From: Siphonodentalium dalli
Taxonomy: Eukaryota; Mollusca; Scaphopoda; Gadilida; Siphonodentaliidae
Assembly (NCBI GenBank): GCA_032622095.1
Contig: CP136062.1
Span: forward strand, 143,238,351 to 143,302,350
Reading direction: 5' to 3'
DNA length: 64,000 nt
Shown here: piece after piece, positions 12,237-40,530 of the stretch
How the letters are laid out: the number at the start of each line of letters is the position of its first letter
Position numbering within the stretch: position 1 is the stretch's first letter
Translations under genes and position numbers: made by a program
The notes under the pieces: model-generated
Seen by the model: the letters and a program-made list of their open reading frames with translations, nothing else
Told to the model about the DNA's origin: nothing
The model's database searches: none

Positions 12237-13880
12237 TCAGCAGAGATAATCATTAGAAATTTTGCAGGTCTGACAAATTTCTAATCTTCCCCTTCTGTCT
12301 GTCCGTCCGTTAACATTTTTGGTTTCCGACTGATAACTCCAGTTTGGATTATTTGATCTGAACCAAAGTTTTATGTGTATTTCCCAGCTAAAGATACAGG
12401 CCAAGTTCGAATATGGGTTTCGTCCAATTATTTTTACATGAGTTACGGCCCTTTTTGTCCGCCGACCCAACGGGTTCGGAGGACTATTATAATCAGTCCG
12501 TGCGTGCGAGGTTTCCGGATGATAACTTTAGTTAGAGTGAACCAAATTAAATTATATTTGGTATGTGGGTTTACTAGCAGAAAAGACAGGTCAAGTTCAA
12601 ATTCTGGTTCCGTCCGCCAATTTTCACCAGAGTTATGCCCCTTTTTCGACTTAGAATTTTACTGTCTGTAAACATTTTTGGTTTCCGACCGATAACTCCA
12701 GTTTGGATTATTTGATCTGAACCAAAGTTGGTATGTGTATTTCCCAGCTAAAGATACAGGCCAAGTTCAAATATGAGTTCCGTCCAATTATTTTTACATG
12801 AGTTACGGCCCTTTTTTTTCGACTTAGAATTTGACTGTCTGTTAACATTATTGGTTTCCGACCGATAACTCCAGTTTGGATTATTTGATCTGAACCAAAG
12901 TTGGTATGTGTATTTCCCAGCTAAAGATACAGGCCAAGTTCGAATATGGATTCCGTCCAATTATTTTTACATGAGTTACGGCCCTTTTTCGACTTAGAAT
13001 TTGACCGTCTGTTAACATTTTTGGTTTCCGACCGATAACTCCAGTTTGGATTATTTGATCTGAACCAAAGTTGGTATGTGTCTTTCTCCCAGCAAAACAC
13101 AAGTCAAGTTCGAATTCGGGTTCCGCCCGCCAATTTTCACCAGAGTTATGTCCCTTTTTTACTTAGAATTTTTGCCAATTTGATGTTTCCGGATGATAAC
13201 TTTAGTAAATGTGTACTGAATGAAATTAAATTTGGTATGTAGGTTTACTAGCACTAAAGACAGGTTTTTATGCGCAAACAACGGTCGTATCAAGCCGACA
13301 CTTAGAGGCGGACATGAGGTCTACCGACCTTTTATTCAACTTAGAATTTGACCAATTTCATAACATTTTGGTTTCCGACCGATAACTCCAGTTTTGATTA
13401 TTTGAGCTGAACCAAAGCTGGTATGTGTATTTCCCAGCTAAAACTTTGAATATAGGTTCTGTCTAATTATTTTTACATGAGTTATGGCCATTTTTCGACT
13501 TAGAATTTGACCACATTTTGGCATTGAAATTAGGGGTAAATGTGTACTGAATGAAATTAAATTTGGTATATGTAGGTTTACTAGCACAAAAGACAGATCA
13601 AATTCGATTTAGTGTTCCGCCATGCCAATTTTTATGTGCAAACAACGGTCGTATCAAGCTGACGCTTAGAGGCGGACATGAGGTCTACCGACCTTTTATT
13701 CGCCTTAGAATTTGACCGCATTTTGGCATTGAAATTAGGGGTATTAGGGGTATATCAGATATTCTTCAAATGTAAGCGCAAAGTATTATTTTATTTTGCG
13801 GTAGTACAATTCGAAATAGCTAAAGGGCGTATTTTGCCACGCCCTAGCGATGCTCTTGTTTCTGGTATAGAAAACGCACC
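12237..13880 (+). repeat. Array of ~180-bp repeats (family F)
   Basis: Successive units share GGTTTCCGACCGATAACTCC, TTTGATCTGAACCAAAG, GTATTTCCCAGCTAAAGATA and ACATGAGTTACGGCCCTTTT. The array ends with the block AAAGGGCGTATTTTGCCACG. A second array of the same family lies in reverse at about 22160-23640 within NDUFV2, so the two form very long inverted arms 9-10 kb apart. Open frames in the array are repeat artefacts. Confidence 0.75.
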
Positions 13881-14059
13881 AGTTGTAGTTTTATGAAGTC
13901 AAATCGGAGTTTATTGAACTGGATCTTCAAACAAGTGCATTGCCAAGCATGGCATATGCCCTGATGTTGAGTTCAGAGAGTGAGTAATATTTTGCTATTT
14001 TCTGAGTTGACTGTACCAAAAGATATTCAAATTCAACTGCTGATACTTGAGTAACAATG

Positions 14060-14830
14060 CTAAAGGTATGGCAGAGATGGAAATCTTGCGATTTTCAGGT
14101 CCAAATATGGCAAATAACTGACAATAATCTATGAATAAAACCAGACTTAAGCCATTTGTTTCTATTTATAGAAATCTTATGTGTTAGCGCGATAACTTAA
14201 ACAAACAAAGAATATTTTGAACAAGTACGAAAAACACGATTTGTCCGATCCTTTTTACCTGAGTTACAGCCCCTAGTTTGTTTATTTATTTTTTTTTTAG
14301 TAATTTTAGGAGAATTTGTATCCCTTAGCATGATAGCTTGAACAAATGTCAACCAATTTCATTCATATTTGGTATATGGATCTTTCACAACAATAATTTG
14401 AAAGAGTTCGAAAACCAGATTTATCTGATCCTTTTTACCTCTGCTTAAATTCAATTACTTGTTCGAGATATTTTTGTGAAAGATCCACATATCAAATTTG
14501 AATTTAATTGGTTGACATTTGCTCATATGGAACTTTCACAACAAAATCTCGAACAAGGTCGAAAACAAGGTTTATCCGATTTTTCTTACCTGATGCAATT
14601 TTATGACTGTTAGCGCGAAATGTCAAAGTATTACATTCAAATTTGATATGTGGACCTTTCACAATATCACAATCGAGTTTGTAAACCAGGTTTGTCCAAT
14701 TTATTTTACCAGAGTTATGGCCCTAAGTCTATGTTTAGCAATTTTATGATCGTTAGTGAGAAAACTTGAACAAATTGTCAACCGATTCCATTCATATTGG
14801 GTAAATGCATCTTTCACAACAATATCCACT
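14060..14830 (+). repeat. Degenerate ~150-bp repeats around a CTTTCACAACA motif
   Basis: Three to four diverged units carry phrases such as GAACAAATGTCAACC, ATATGGATCTTTCACAAC and TTTTACCTGAGTTA. The general pattern resembles family F but the sequence differs. No gene. Confidence 0.45.
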
Positions 14831-14907
14831 TCTGATTAAAATCATACTCAGATGCTTCAGGTACTTAGTCTTACAAAATTGGTAGGGGTTCCATTACTAC
14901 AAGCAGG

Positions 14908-15010
14908 ATTAAGTAATCGACTTCTTAACCACAGCAGAATTATGGGTAACTTTTCAGGATTTAGTCGGAAATATGGCTTGTTGCCATTCGTCAGAAAGCT
15001 CTCATAATTG
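14908..15010 (+). mobile_element. Family D foldback MITE, single-arm fragment
   Basis: About 100 bp matching one arm of the palindrome at 7432-7640 (ACCACAGCAGAATTATGGGT, ATATGGCTTGTTGCCATTCG). The opposite arm is missing. Confidence 0.5.
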
Positions 15011-15814
15011 CCAGCCAATCGCAATATCACCAGTAAAGCGATGTAACCAATAAGGCGATAGTCACATGGAATACCCAAGACTAGGGGAATTACTTCAGCC
15101 AGTGCGATTCCAGTAAACCCCACCCATTAGCTAAAAATAGCGCAAGAACTTTTCTGCCACATGGCTAATTCCAGTGTTTACAAATTCAGAGTTTATGACA
15201 TCCAATTAAACACTAGTCTAGCTGAAAGGCGTATATAAAGAGTCCAGAATTGACCAATATTGCTAGCTAAGATGTTCAATAGAATTGAATATTATCAAGA
15301 ATTTCAACATTTAGTGCTGAGCAATCTCTCTATTTCTTTTGTGAAAAGGAAGTCGTTTGCGGAAATGAAACTGAAAGTACATTATGTCGATCAAAGCTAT
15401 TTTAAAGAAAAATGTGGGCAGTGACGTCATACTGTAGGTGTTGTTTGTGGAAGTTATTTATAGCGACAAATAGCAGATTTCATCAGACTCGGTACCTGAA
15501 GCGGCTGAGTATGATTTTAAACAGAACTGCACAATATTTTGATTGTGTTCAAAAACCAGGTTTGTCTGATTTATTTTCTCACATGAGTTATGGCCCTTAG
15601 TTCTCAATTATGGTTCTTATTTCGTCCATTTTTAGTGATTCTCGGTAAGACAGATTCACTCTTATCGGCACAAAAAACTCAACTGGAGCCATCTTTGGTG
15701 AGCAACCCTTGTTTATATATTTTGTTGGGGATAGAATGAAGTCGTATTTTTTTTTTTTAAAAACAACATTATTTTCATTTTCTCTATAAATAACAATCAC
15801 ATTCAAACAATACA

Positions 15815-31566
<15,752 letters not shown>

Positions 31567-32326
31567 CTATAATAAAAAAAAATATCAGTTATTAAAGTAT
31601 ACATGTACAGTGTATAGTATAATATGCCGATGCGCCATTTATTTATTTCTTTTGTAATTTGACTGCATACAATACATGTATTCATGATAACAGATATTGT
31701 CGAAATTCTAATAACTGCTACAGGATGTACTAGTACATCTTTTGGTTTCAGAAACCTAAACTACTAGTTCATTGTTTTAGGTCTCAATTTATTCCACATA
31801 TATTAAAGACCAGATGCGTGTAGCTTATTTCTGTTATCACTGACCATTAGCTACTCCATGTCTCTTCTGTCAGTATATATCGGTACCTAGCATGATTTTA
31901 ACGAATTAGCCTGTGGTTTAGAATTATGAGGATTCTGATGTGTGAAATTTCTGAAATAACAGGTGATCAATAAATTGCACCTATAGTACATGTACCTGAC
32001 ATATCTTATTATTTTCATCTGTGAAATCATTTTGAAGTGATTTCTAAAGTATATTTCCATAACAAGATAAAACAATCATCATTGCACCCGTTTGAGGTTT
32101 GTGTATCATGGATGACATCAGATCTGAATCAGGCAGCCCTCGTAAATTTACATTTTTCTTCTATGGCAGACTCGACAGTACTTTGCCATAGAATATCTTG
32201 ACATCTAGGGCACATCTACCACATTTTCCAGAAATGATATATCAGTACTTGTACACTTATATTTGACAATAAAGTAACTATTAATTCATCTTGAATTATA
32301 CTGTGCAAATTTTGTACCTTCTTCTT
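31567..32326. other. No gene seen
   Basis: Expected to hold or lead to the first exon of NDUFV2, but I could not find a convincing ATG with a phase-0 donor here. Confidence 0.35.
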
Positions 32327-32380
32327 CTTCATGTAACAGCTAGCTGTCATTTACTGACAATTATGAGCCGCCTGGAGGAG
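32327..32380 (-). mobile_element. SINE 3'-end fragment
   Basis: Reverse complement reads GCGGCTCATAATTGTCAGTA, ATGACAGC and a GAAGAAGAAG tail. It matches the 3' end of the SINE at 38816-39238, so it is a 5'-truncated copy. Confidence 0.65.
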
Positions 32381-32575
32381 AGTTTAAATTCCAAGACAAT
32401 GTACGTAGGACTCAATGGTGTTAGTTTGAGTCGAAAGATGTGCTGATGGTGACATTGATTTTTGAGCACCTAAATTTTGGTGGTCGATATATTATAATTT
32501 TTGTTTTTATGATTTTTTTGGTCATTTCATGATATTAAAAGAATAAAATTATTTACAGCTGTCAGTGTCTATTTC

Positions 32576-34272
32576 TCAGTATTGTTGCGACGTTTTCTTT
32601 TGGCCATTATGGACTAATGAGAGCTGTGACTTGAATGTTTTGTTGTCTTCAATTATGCTTGTGGAGGGTGGTAATAGGTTAAATTCTGCTATGGTACGAG
32701 GATAGAATGAATAGAAATAGGAATCTTTATTAGCTCTGAGGGTGTGGAATGTTAGTTTATTTTTCTTGTTGTATCTTGATGTACAGTAATCTAGGATGGG
32801 TCTTACGAGAGATTGATATGCCCTCTCTTTGATTGTTCGGTTGGTGACCTTTAGGTTTCGCTTGAGGAAGCCAAGAATTCGGTTAGCTTTGCCCGTGATG
32901 TTATCAATATGTTCGTCCCACTTGAGATCATGCTGAATTGTTATACCCAAATATTTGGCAGAAGTAACTTTTTCAAGTGGATGGCTATTTAGATTGTAGT
33001 TGTTTCCTATTGGTTCCTCTTTTCTGCTAATGGTCAGTAGGTTACATTTACTTCATTAATGGATGGAATGCCATTAGCCAATCTCTCTCCAAACGTGCTG
33101 CAATTATTGAGATCGTTTTGCAATTTAGCGGTGTCAGACTGGTCATGAATCCTATGGTAAATGATGCTATCGTCGGCAAACAGTCTTAGAGAGCTATGTT
33201 TCAGATAAGTGTGGAAGTCGTTGATATAGAGCAAGAAGAGTATAGGACCAAGGACACAGCCCTGGGGAACCCCAGAGGTTACTGGAATATGAGAGGAAGA
33301 GTGTCCTTCGAGAAGTAGAGATTGGGTCCTACCATGTAGGAAACTGGAGATCCAATCACAGACTTGAGAGTTAATGCCGTAATAATTTAACTTGTAGATG
33401 AGGCGTCGGTGAGGAACTTTATCAAATGCTTTTGCAAAGTCCATTATGATTATGTCGGTTTGTATGGATTTATTATCATTTTCAGAGATTTCTTGTAGAA
33501 AGTCAATAAGTTGAGATTCGCAGGAATGTTTTCATCGGAAGCCATGTTGTTTATTGTAGAGAATATTATTTGTTTCAAGGAAAGTCATTGTTTTGCTACT
33601 GATGATGTGTTCAAGGATTTTGCATGAAATGCAGGTGAGGATATTGGGCGGTAATTAATGGGGTCATGTTTGTTGCCCTTTTTGAAGATGGGGCTGACAT
33701 TTGCGGTCTTCCAGTCTAGGGGGACTGTTCCAGTTGTCAGAGAAAGATTATATATGTGGGTCATATATATTTTGAAAATGTCCTTTCCTGAACATGGCTT
33801 TTTCTGAAATTTTCTCATTACCAGCCACCTTAACAAGGAAAGTAAATTTTAATAATGGTATTAGATGGCATGACAGACATAACTTTCAGAAAGTTTAGTA
33901 TGTAACACACTAGTAATGTCAAAAAGTTGATTTATCATTGTTTAAAAAAATGTCCTTTCCTGAACGATTTTTTACAATATGCATTGAGGTCATATATCGG
34001 AGGAAAAACACCTGTAATCACCAGTGCAATATATATCACTTGGGAACACATATCAAATTTCTCAAAAACCTTTCAAGTATTTTTTATAATTTTGTGGATT
34101 TTTAATTTGTAGAAGGCACACAAAAGTAGTTTAAGATTTAAGATCCAATTTGGAGACTAATATGTTGTGATCTGCAGCACCAATGGGTGGCTGATTTTTC
34201 AAGGTCAGATAGTAAGGATGGTTTATTAGTTAGGACCAAGTCCAGGATTTTATTACCTCCGCTCTTCTCTTT
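32576..34272 (-). pseudogene. Degenerate non-LTR retrotransposon (endonuclease and reverse transcriptase)
   Basis: Pieces of one jockey/CR1-like ORF2 lie in 5' to 3' order on the minus strand. About 34264-34133 holds the end of an AP-endonuclease-like domain (ILDLVLTNKP and, in another frame, PPIGAADHN). 33836-33585 holds the start of the reverse transcriptase (VSPIFKKGNKHDPINYRPIS). 33444-33034 holds the core (MDFAKAFDKVPH, SGVPQGCVLGPILF and the catalytic LRLFADDSI). 32950-32576 holds the thumb region (GITIQHDLKWDEHI). Frame changes, an in-frame TGA near 33534 and a gap between the endonuclease and the reverse transcriptase show that it is dead. The 5' half is missing. Confidence 0.85.
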
Positions 34273-34404
34273 GTCATGACCATGCAGGGATGACAATTTT
34301 TTTACATTAGGTTGGGCACATCGTCGAATCAGGAGCCGATGCTAAAGGCTGTCCTGTGAGTCATGACCATGTGCAACAATTTATGGTCTGGATCTGGTTA
34401 ATGG

Positions 34405-36521
34405 TAGTGCTGGGTGGTATTTCGGTTAGGGGTGCCACGATTAATCGTATAATCGATGAACCGTTGATAAAGCCGATAATCGATTACCATTTCCGTCGTC
34501 GATTAATCTGCGTTATTTATTTCGGACGTTGGAAAATGCCGGTTATTGTTGAATACCCTGATAAGAGATTCCGACAACTTGAGTACTACTAGTATATGTT
34601 GCAAACAGCCGGCAGTTCATTTGATGACATGGTTACTCTTCGAGTCATTGTATATTCTTCAAATTGCATGGCGCCATGATGGCGGCACTGCAGCTTTGAA
34701 CTTATGCCGACATCATTGTATATTTCTACAAGAAAGGCGGCACTACGTCTTTGAAATGGACTGACTGTCAGTGAACTGAATGCCCTCGCCCTTGAATCTC
34801 ATTGGACCAAAGGGGAGTTGATTGACATTCTCTCGATATCAGGGAACCTACGGCATTTTAATCAGCGATATTCTCGGCGGTGTCATTTGCAGCAATTAGT
34901 ATACTTTGTTTGTATAAGTATACTTAGATGTTACTAGTACAGGCTATCGCTTATAGTGTGGTGACTGCTAAATGAAATTAACTATTACCAAATACTTATT
35001 TTTGTATGTGTCCTGAAATTTGCGGGCAGAGGCCCACCTTTGTTATCCATGCTCTGGAAGTTCGCTGAAACGTATAGTTTCCGTAACATTAGATTCCTTT
35101 TTTTTAGGAACCACCGTCGGTCCGTCGTGCATTCCTACTTTTATATTGCTTGTATGTTTGGCTGTTAAATTAATCGCTACGTTCGTTCCAATGAACTCAC
35201 AAATATTATAACCATGACATCGCCGAGAACTGTGCTTGTATTGAACACATTGTGCTCATTAGTCATTACCGGTGGTTTATGATGCACTTTATTAACACAA
35301 AAATTACATCAGCCGAAGCCTCAAACATGCAGCGAAAGCAGTTAACCAGCATCCAGCCAATATGGCAATAGGCCATATTACGGAATACTTCTAGTGATGT
35401 TTTTATTATTATGTACGATTAATCGATTATAGTCGATTATTGACGACCGATTATCGATTATCAAAATAAATAATCGTGGCACCTCTAATTTCGGTATACC
35501 GATTATAATCAGTAAGATTTTCAATACCGTTACCGTCATTTTGTTCCATAATCGGTAAACCTTGAAGACGGTATTATCATGGTTACAGGTCATACCGGCC
35601 CATTACTGGGTACATGTGGCTTACTACCTTTATCGGAATACAAAGAAACTACTTGGTTTCTTTTTACACCATAGTTATCTTTCAGTTGAAAGAAACTGTT
35701 CATTCTTCACTTTTGTCACTTTGCTGATGACATTTGCCAAAAAAATGCATTCCTTTGCTACCGGGAACAAAATCCAGCCCAATATTATATTGCAAGTTAT
35801 GATTGCATCATTCATAATTGGCTACGGCAATCAGCAATGCTGAAGCCATTTGCTGAAACAAATCGGGTCATGGCAAATGGTTGCCGTAGCAGATTGCCGA
35901 AGCGAAACTATCTAAATTAAGAGGGCTGCTGAATGCGTGGGGCAGCTCATTATTTTCTGGGGTGTTACCGAGTATGAATGATTGGTCACTTTCATAAACG
36001 TGGATTTATATGTATGATTTATAATATTCAACCGGGAAGTGAATAACAGTCTATAAGTTAAATACTTTGAAAATAATACACCTTATTTCCCGGCATTTAA
36101 TAAAAACATTATACATATTCACACCCGGCGGAACATTCCAATATCAACTTAACAGCACGTGCTCATGCTCTGTGAGAATCAGCGGGGATTATTTCAAAGC
36201 TTATGGATGTATCCGCTGAATGATGCTTCCATAACTCGCAATTATTACCTGCATTTGAGATCAGCGTACCTTCATGTCATACATGAATCCATGCATGATG
36301 CATGCAAACAAATGATACAATGCTGTGTTTCCTTATTTATTGTAAGCTGTTTAGCTATTCGATTTCCTCCAAAAACAGTTGAGTTGTGAAGTTGTGTACC
36401 AAATGATGACTACTCAATTGAGGTTTTAACAGATTAGTTGAAATAATCGGTAATACCGTATACCACGGTATGGTTTTAAGATTACCGCAGTATTTTTATG
36501 CTTAAATACCGCCCAGCACTA
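34405..36521. mobile_element. hAT-type element (outer), 2,117 bp with nested insertion
   Basis: TAGTGCTGGGTGGTATTT at the left and AAATACCGCCCAGCACTA at the right are terminal inverted repeats. Perfect 8-bp target duplications GTTAATGG flank it (34397-34404 and 36522-36529), as expected for hAT. Without the inner element it is about 1.05 kb and has no transposase frame, so it is non-autonomous. Confidence 0.85.
34427..35487. mobile_element. hAT-type element (inner), 1,061 bp
   Basis: Starts TAGGGGTGCCACGATTAATCG-like and ends TAATCGTGGCACCTCTA. Perfect 8-bp duplications ATTTCGGT lie at 34419-34426 and 35488-35495. It inserted 22 bp inside the left end of the outer hAT, so it is the younger of the two. 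No transposase frame. Confidence 0.85.
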
Positions 36522-36529
36522 GTTAATGG

Positions 36530-37470
36530 GTATGTTGTAGTATAATTTAAGTCTTAAGTTAGGCCCAAAAAAAAAGATTGTATGTTTCCGATAACGGAGT
36601 GAAAAAATTAGGGAAGGTAGGTAAGGAATTTTTTTTTTTTATTTTGATATTTTTTATCCAGCTGCAGAAATATTGAATTGCCCTGACCGAAGTGACATAA
36701 AATTCCAACTTGTGTTGTGGGGAAAGTATTACTTGATAAACACAGTGGAAATATACATTAAGATTGATGAAAGATCAAACTTACCAGTACTTCATGCTTA
36801 AGTATGTTTTTTATTATTCACATACATGTACCACATTTTCATAAATTTGGCTTTAAACTTGGTACGAAATTGATGTCACTAACTTTTTATAAGAATTTTA
36901 CCCATAATGCCCCATTATTCCGTACTTGTATTGTGACGACTGTCACGACTACATCCCATTGTCTGGAGGTAGCCAGCACACCAAACCTAGCATGCCTGGT
37001 TTTTGGAAACAGTAGCTGTACCCCTAACATATGTGGTGATACCGGTACCTCTATACATGTATACTAGTATATACAGATACACACCCACCATGTCTGTAGT
37101 CTCGGGCTCCAATTAAAGTGTAGGGGGGGGGGGGGATTCGAAAGTTAATAACAGTGCAGATCCAAATAATAGCACAGGGGAAACTCTGAGAAAAACATCA
37201 ACTATAGTTAAAAAAATATTTTTATAACTAGTACATGTAGGTCAAGCAATCACACATAGAAATCAACATAGTATGTGTCATGTGGTGTTTATTCAATATT
37301 TAAATGTTCACATGTATGCAATATACTTGAAGATGTACATGCATAAAGTTATAAGCTCATCAATTTGGTATCAGAATCATACGGTATACAAAATTTACAA
37401 ATCTTGAGTTAGTGCTGATTTCAATTTACATAAACATGTAGCTTCAAAATTAATAAACTTGCAGACCCAC
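36530..37470. other. No gene seen
   Basis: AT-rich, with a short poly-G run near 37124. The open frame at 36804-37067 (87 aa) has no recognisable features. Confidence 0.35.
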
Positions 37471-38271
37471 CAGACCTGTTAACCCTCCCGGATTGTGCGG
37501 GAGACTCCCGGATTTGAGCACGATCTCCCGCACTCCCGGACAGGCATGACAATCTCCCGGATTCAGCTACTGCAGAAAATCGCAAAAAATAATCTCTTTA
37601 TTTTATCTATTTGACCAGTAGACAGGCTATCAACAAATCCCTGATATCGGATTGCGACATCATTGTGGCAATTAACACCCATGATTAATCTGGGGTCATA
37701 AAATCAACATTGTTCGCACAGCAGGGGCACCGGACAATAAAACAACAAACACCTTCTAAGTTCTATTGAACAGGATCACCAGACAGAACAAAGGTGACCT
37801 GTTCTCAATTGGCAACCCACTAGAGATAAGCCCTGAGGTTATATGAAACTACCATTAAAGTTTATTGGTCTGATAAAATTCAAAAGAAGCACATGTTCTG
37901 GCTTTAAACTTTCGGAATCCGTTCCTGAGTTGTACTTTTTAATGTGACATTTGAAATCTCACGAGATATAAATCAAATCGAAAGTGGTTTACAGTTTAAT
38001 ATTGATATACGTAATCAAGTAGCTTACGATATTTCCTCTATAAATTAGACAATAAAAGTAAAAACTACACAGTAAATGTTTTTCTTAAGAATACTTGTTA
38101 ATTTGCCTGTTAATATGTGTTATAGCTGATCATATATATTATTTTTTTTGGTCAAAATTATGAAAATGCAAAAGGAATAAATTTTTTTAAAATCTCCCGG
38201 ATGATGACCACGATCTCACGGAAAATCGTGACCAATCTCCCGGAAAATATTTTGTGAGGTTAACAGGTCTG
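37471..38271. mobile_element. hAT-type non-autonomous element, 801 bp
   Basis: CAGACCTGTTAACC at the left and GGTTAACAGGTCTG at the right, with perfect 8-bp duplications AGACCCAC (37463-37470 and 38272-38279). Both ends continue into CTCCCGGA-rich subterminal repeats in opposite orientation, possibly transposase-binding sites. Confidence 0.85.
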
Positions 38272-38815
38272 AGACCCACCTGCAGTGGCAAACTTCCCAA
38301 TAAAATAATAAATGTGCATGCTTGCATGTTTATTTGGAACCCAACACTGGCCAACAGTATGTTCCATAAGTCCCAAACAAGGCATACCGGTACATGCAAA
38401 GCAGGCATGAGATCCACTCTCATGAAATTAAAATTGCTAAATTCATGCCCATCAATCCACAACCCATCACACACCTGGGGATTTTGAGACAACTGTCACT
38501 TCATGGTCACTTTTCAAAGGGATATATTAATAGAAGCCATGTGTTTTGCACACTAATGATTTAATATCAATATTTATGAGCATTAGTGGTAAAAACAGTA
38601 AAAAAAAGGGTCGGTCGATGTATGAAAACATAGCATCTTTGTTTTTTGGCCTTAACCAATGATGCCATTGCTGGTGTTTTCACATGTTCACACGTTATTC
38701 GGCTAAAAAGATCCTTGACAAATTGGGCAAATTTGGGAGGTGGACCTGCTTGATCAGAGTGCGACTGGCCACCATTGCCTCATGCACTGAAAACGCTACA
38801 GATACTGAGATAGCC

Positions 38816-39238
38816 CTGGGGAAGTCTGTAGCCGAGAGGTAGCATACTGGTCTCTCGAGCTAGCGGACCGGGGATCGCAACCTGGTCAGAGTATTCTGAC
38901 AAAAATCAGAACTCTGTCAGATACCAAGTTTGTCAGGCTGAAAAGTCTCATTCGAGATCACTGAATAAAGATCCGAATGCAAAAGTGCCGACTTCCCCCA
39001 TTACATTTGTCAGGTATGTTGTTGTGGTGTAGTACGCTGTCCGATCGGGCGCAGACTTTAAATTAATGCCATAATGGCTGACCCGTGTACACGCCTCGGT
39101 GTGTGCACGTTAAAGAACGTACGCTACTGGAGTCACCACAGGGTTATAAAGTTACTCGACCGTGGTAGCAACTGGACCGGCTCATAATTGTCAGTAAATG
39201 ACAGCGAGCTGCAATATGAAGAAGAAGAAGAAGATACC
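38816..39238 (+). mobile_element. tRNA-derived SINE
   Basis: A tRNA-like head with box-A-like TGTAGCCGAGAGGTAGC and box-B-like GGGATCGCAACC, a body containing TGTGCACGTTAAAGAAC, and a 3' tail of GAA repeats. Its 3' end recurs in reverse at 32327-32380, which defines the family. Confidence 0.65.
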
Positions 39239-39888
39239 ACCACCACTGGCACCAGCGTCAAAATAATGGTAGGCCTACATAAATTCCAAATGCTCTTGAT
39301 TTTAATAATAAACAAAAAAAAAAAAAAAAATTATTTTACCCATGTAATTATATTTTATTCATGCGCCCCCTAATCCTCAGTTCATTGAGGGTATGGGGTA
39401 TACTGTAGATGTAGATGAAGATATAAAAGTCACAGACAAGTTCAAGTTGAAGTGACCACCTGCCGAAAATAGGAAACTTCAAAATTAGAAAACAGAATCT
39501 GTATTAAAAATAAGAATAAAATAAACGCACAACGGCATTCGTCGTATTCTTGAATATAGTTCTCAACATCGTTTGCGTTTAAACAATGCTAATGATCGAT
39601 TCTTGGTCAATAATTAGCTTTGAAATGTGCACGATTATTTTTCATTCAAGGTTGAACATCCGGGACATTGCGAGGCAAAGTAAAAATATCAATAACGCTG
39701 TAGTTCATTACTTTTGAGGTCAAGGTCACAACTACACCGCATCGGCAATCTCCGCACGCGCAGTGTTTAAATATCTCTATTGATGACTCGATCAAACAGG
39801 AACTATGACTGGTGTTCTCTGTCAGATATTGCAGAATCAGGTAGGCCTACTCTGCAATTCTAAAGAAACTTATTATTCTATTTATAGA

Positions 39889-40478
39889 CTTACTTACTTA
39901 CTTACTTCTTTTTCTTTACGCCCACATATGGGCAACCTCCTTTAGGAGTAACCAGGTAATCCCATGTAGTCCACCACCACATCACATCAACATCTGAAAT
40001 GTCCTTTTCAACCTCACCATCGCATATATAGGGCCTACACTATATACATACCACAGCTGAATGTGTTCCACCACCAACACCGAAGCGAGATAACTCTATT
40101 ACACCATCACCTGAAATGTCTACCAACTTGCGCCCCGAAGGGAGGAATTTTGACAGGAAATTTTGCCATTAACCCGTGGATCGTTGCCCATGGTAGGGTT
40201 CTTTATCGTGCACACATGGTTGTACACGGGACAGCCATTTACGTCCCCACCCGATAGGACGACGTGATCAAACCAGTGTCACCCCTGTACATGACACGGG
40301 CGGGAGATGATTACCGCTTCACGACACATCAGCGAGGCATTCACGGTACTTTATATAGGAACGCTCGGAGCTCCCGACGTTTTTTTTGTCGAGGATCGGG
40401 GTGAATCGATCCGGGGTCCAAGCGAAACCTCTGGCCGGTAGTAGAACACGCTAACCACTCGGCCATCACACTCCCTAA
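39889..40478 (-). mobile_element. tRNA-derived SINE, reverse orientation
   Basis: On the minus strand the head reads TGGCCGAGTGGTTAGCG (box A, near 40466) and GATCGATTCACCCC (box B-like, near 40412), typical of a leucine/serine-type tRNA ancestor. The body contains GTGCACGATAAAGAACCCTA, related to the CACGTTAAAGAAC block of the SINE at 38816. It ends in AAAGAAAAAG and a short GTAA/ACTT microsatellite. Confidence 0.65.
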
Positions 40479-40530
40479 GACAAACTTACGAAACACTGCG
40501 GGCTTACATGTTCATGTTAATACCCATATT

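Noticed and set aside
12237-13102. Several open frames on both strands in the family F array
   Set aside because: They repeat with the array period and have no independent coding signal.
38816-38890. tRNA-like sequence as a functional tRNA gene
   Set aside because: It cannot form a normal cloverleaf by eye and continues into a SINE body and tail.
39815-39840. ATG...CAG/GTAGGC as the first exon of another plus-strand gene
   Set aside because: Only a dozen codons and a weak donor, with no following exon I could connect.
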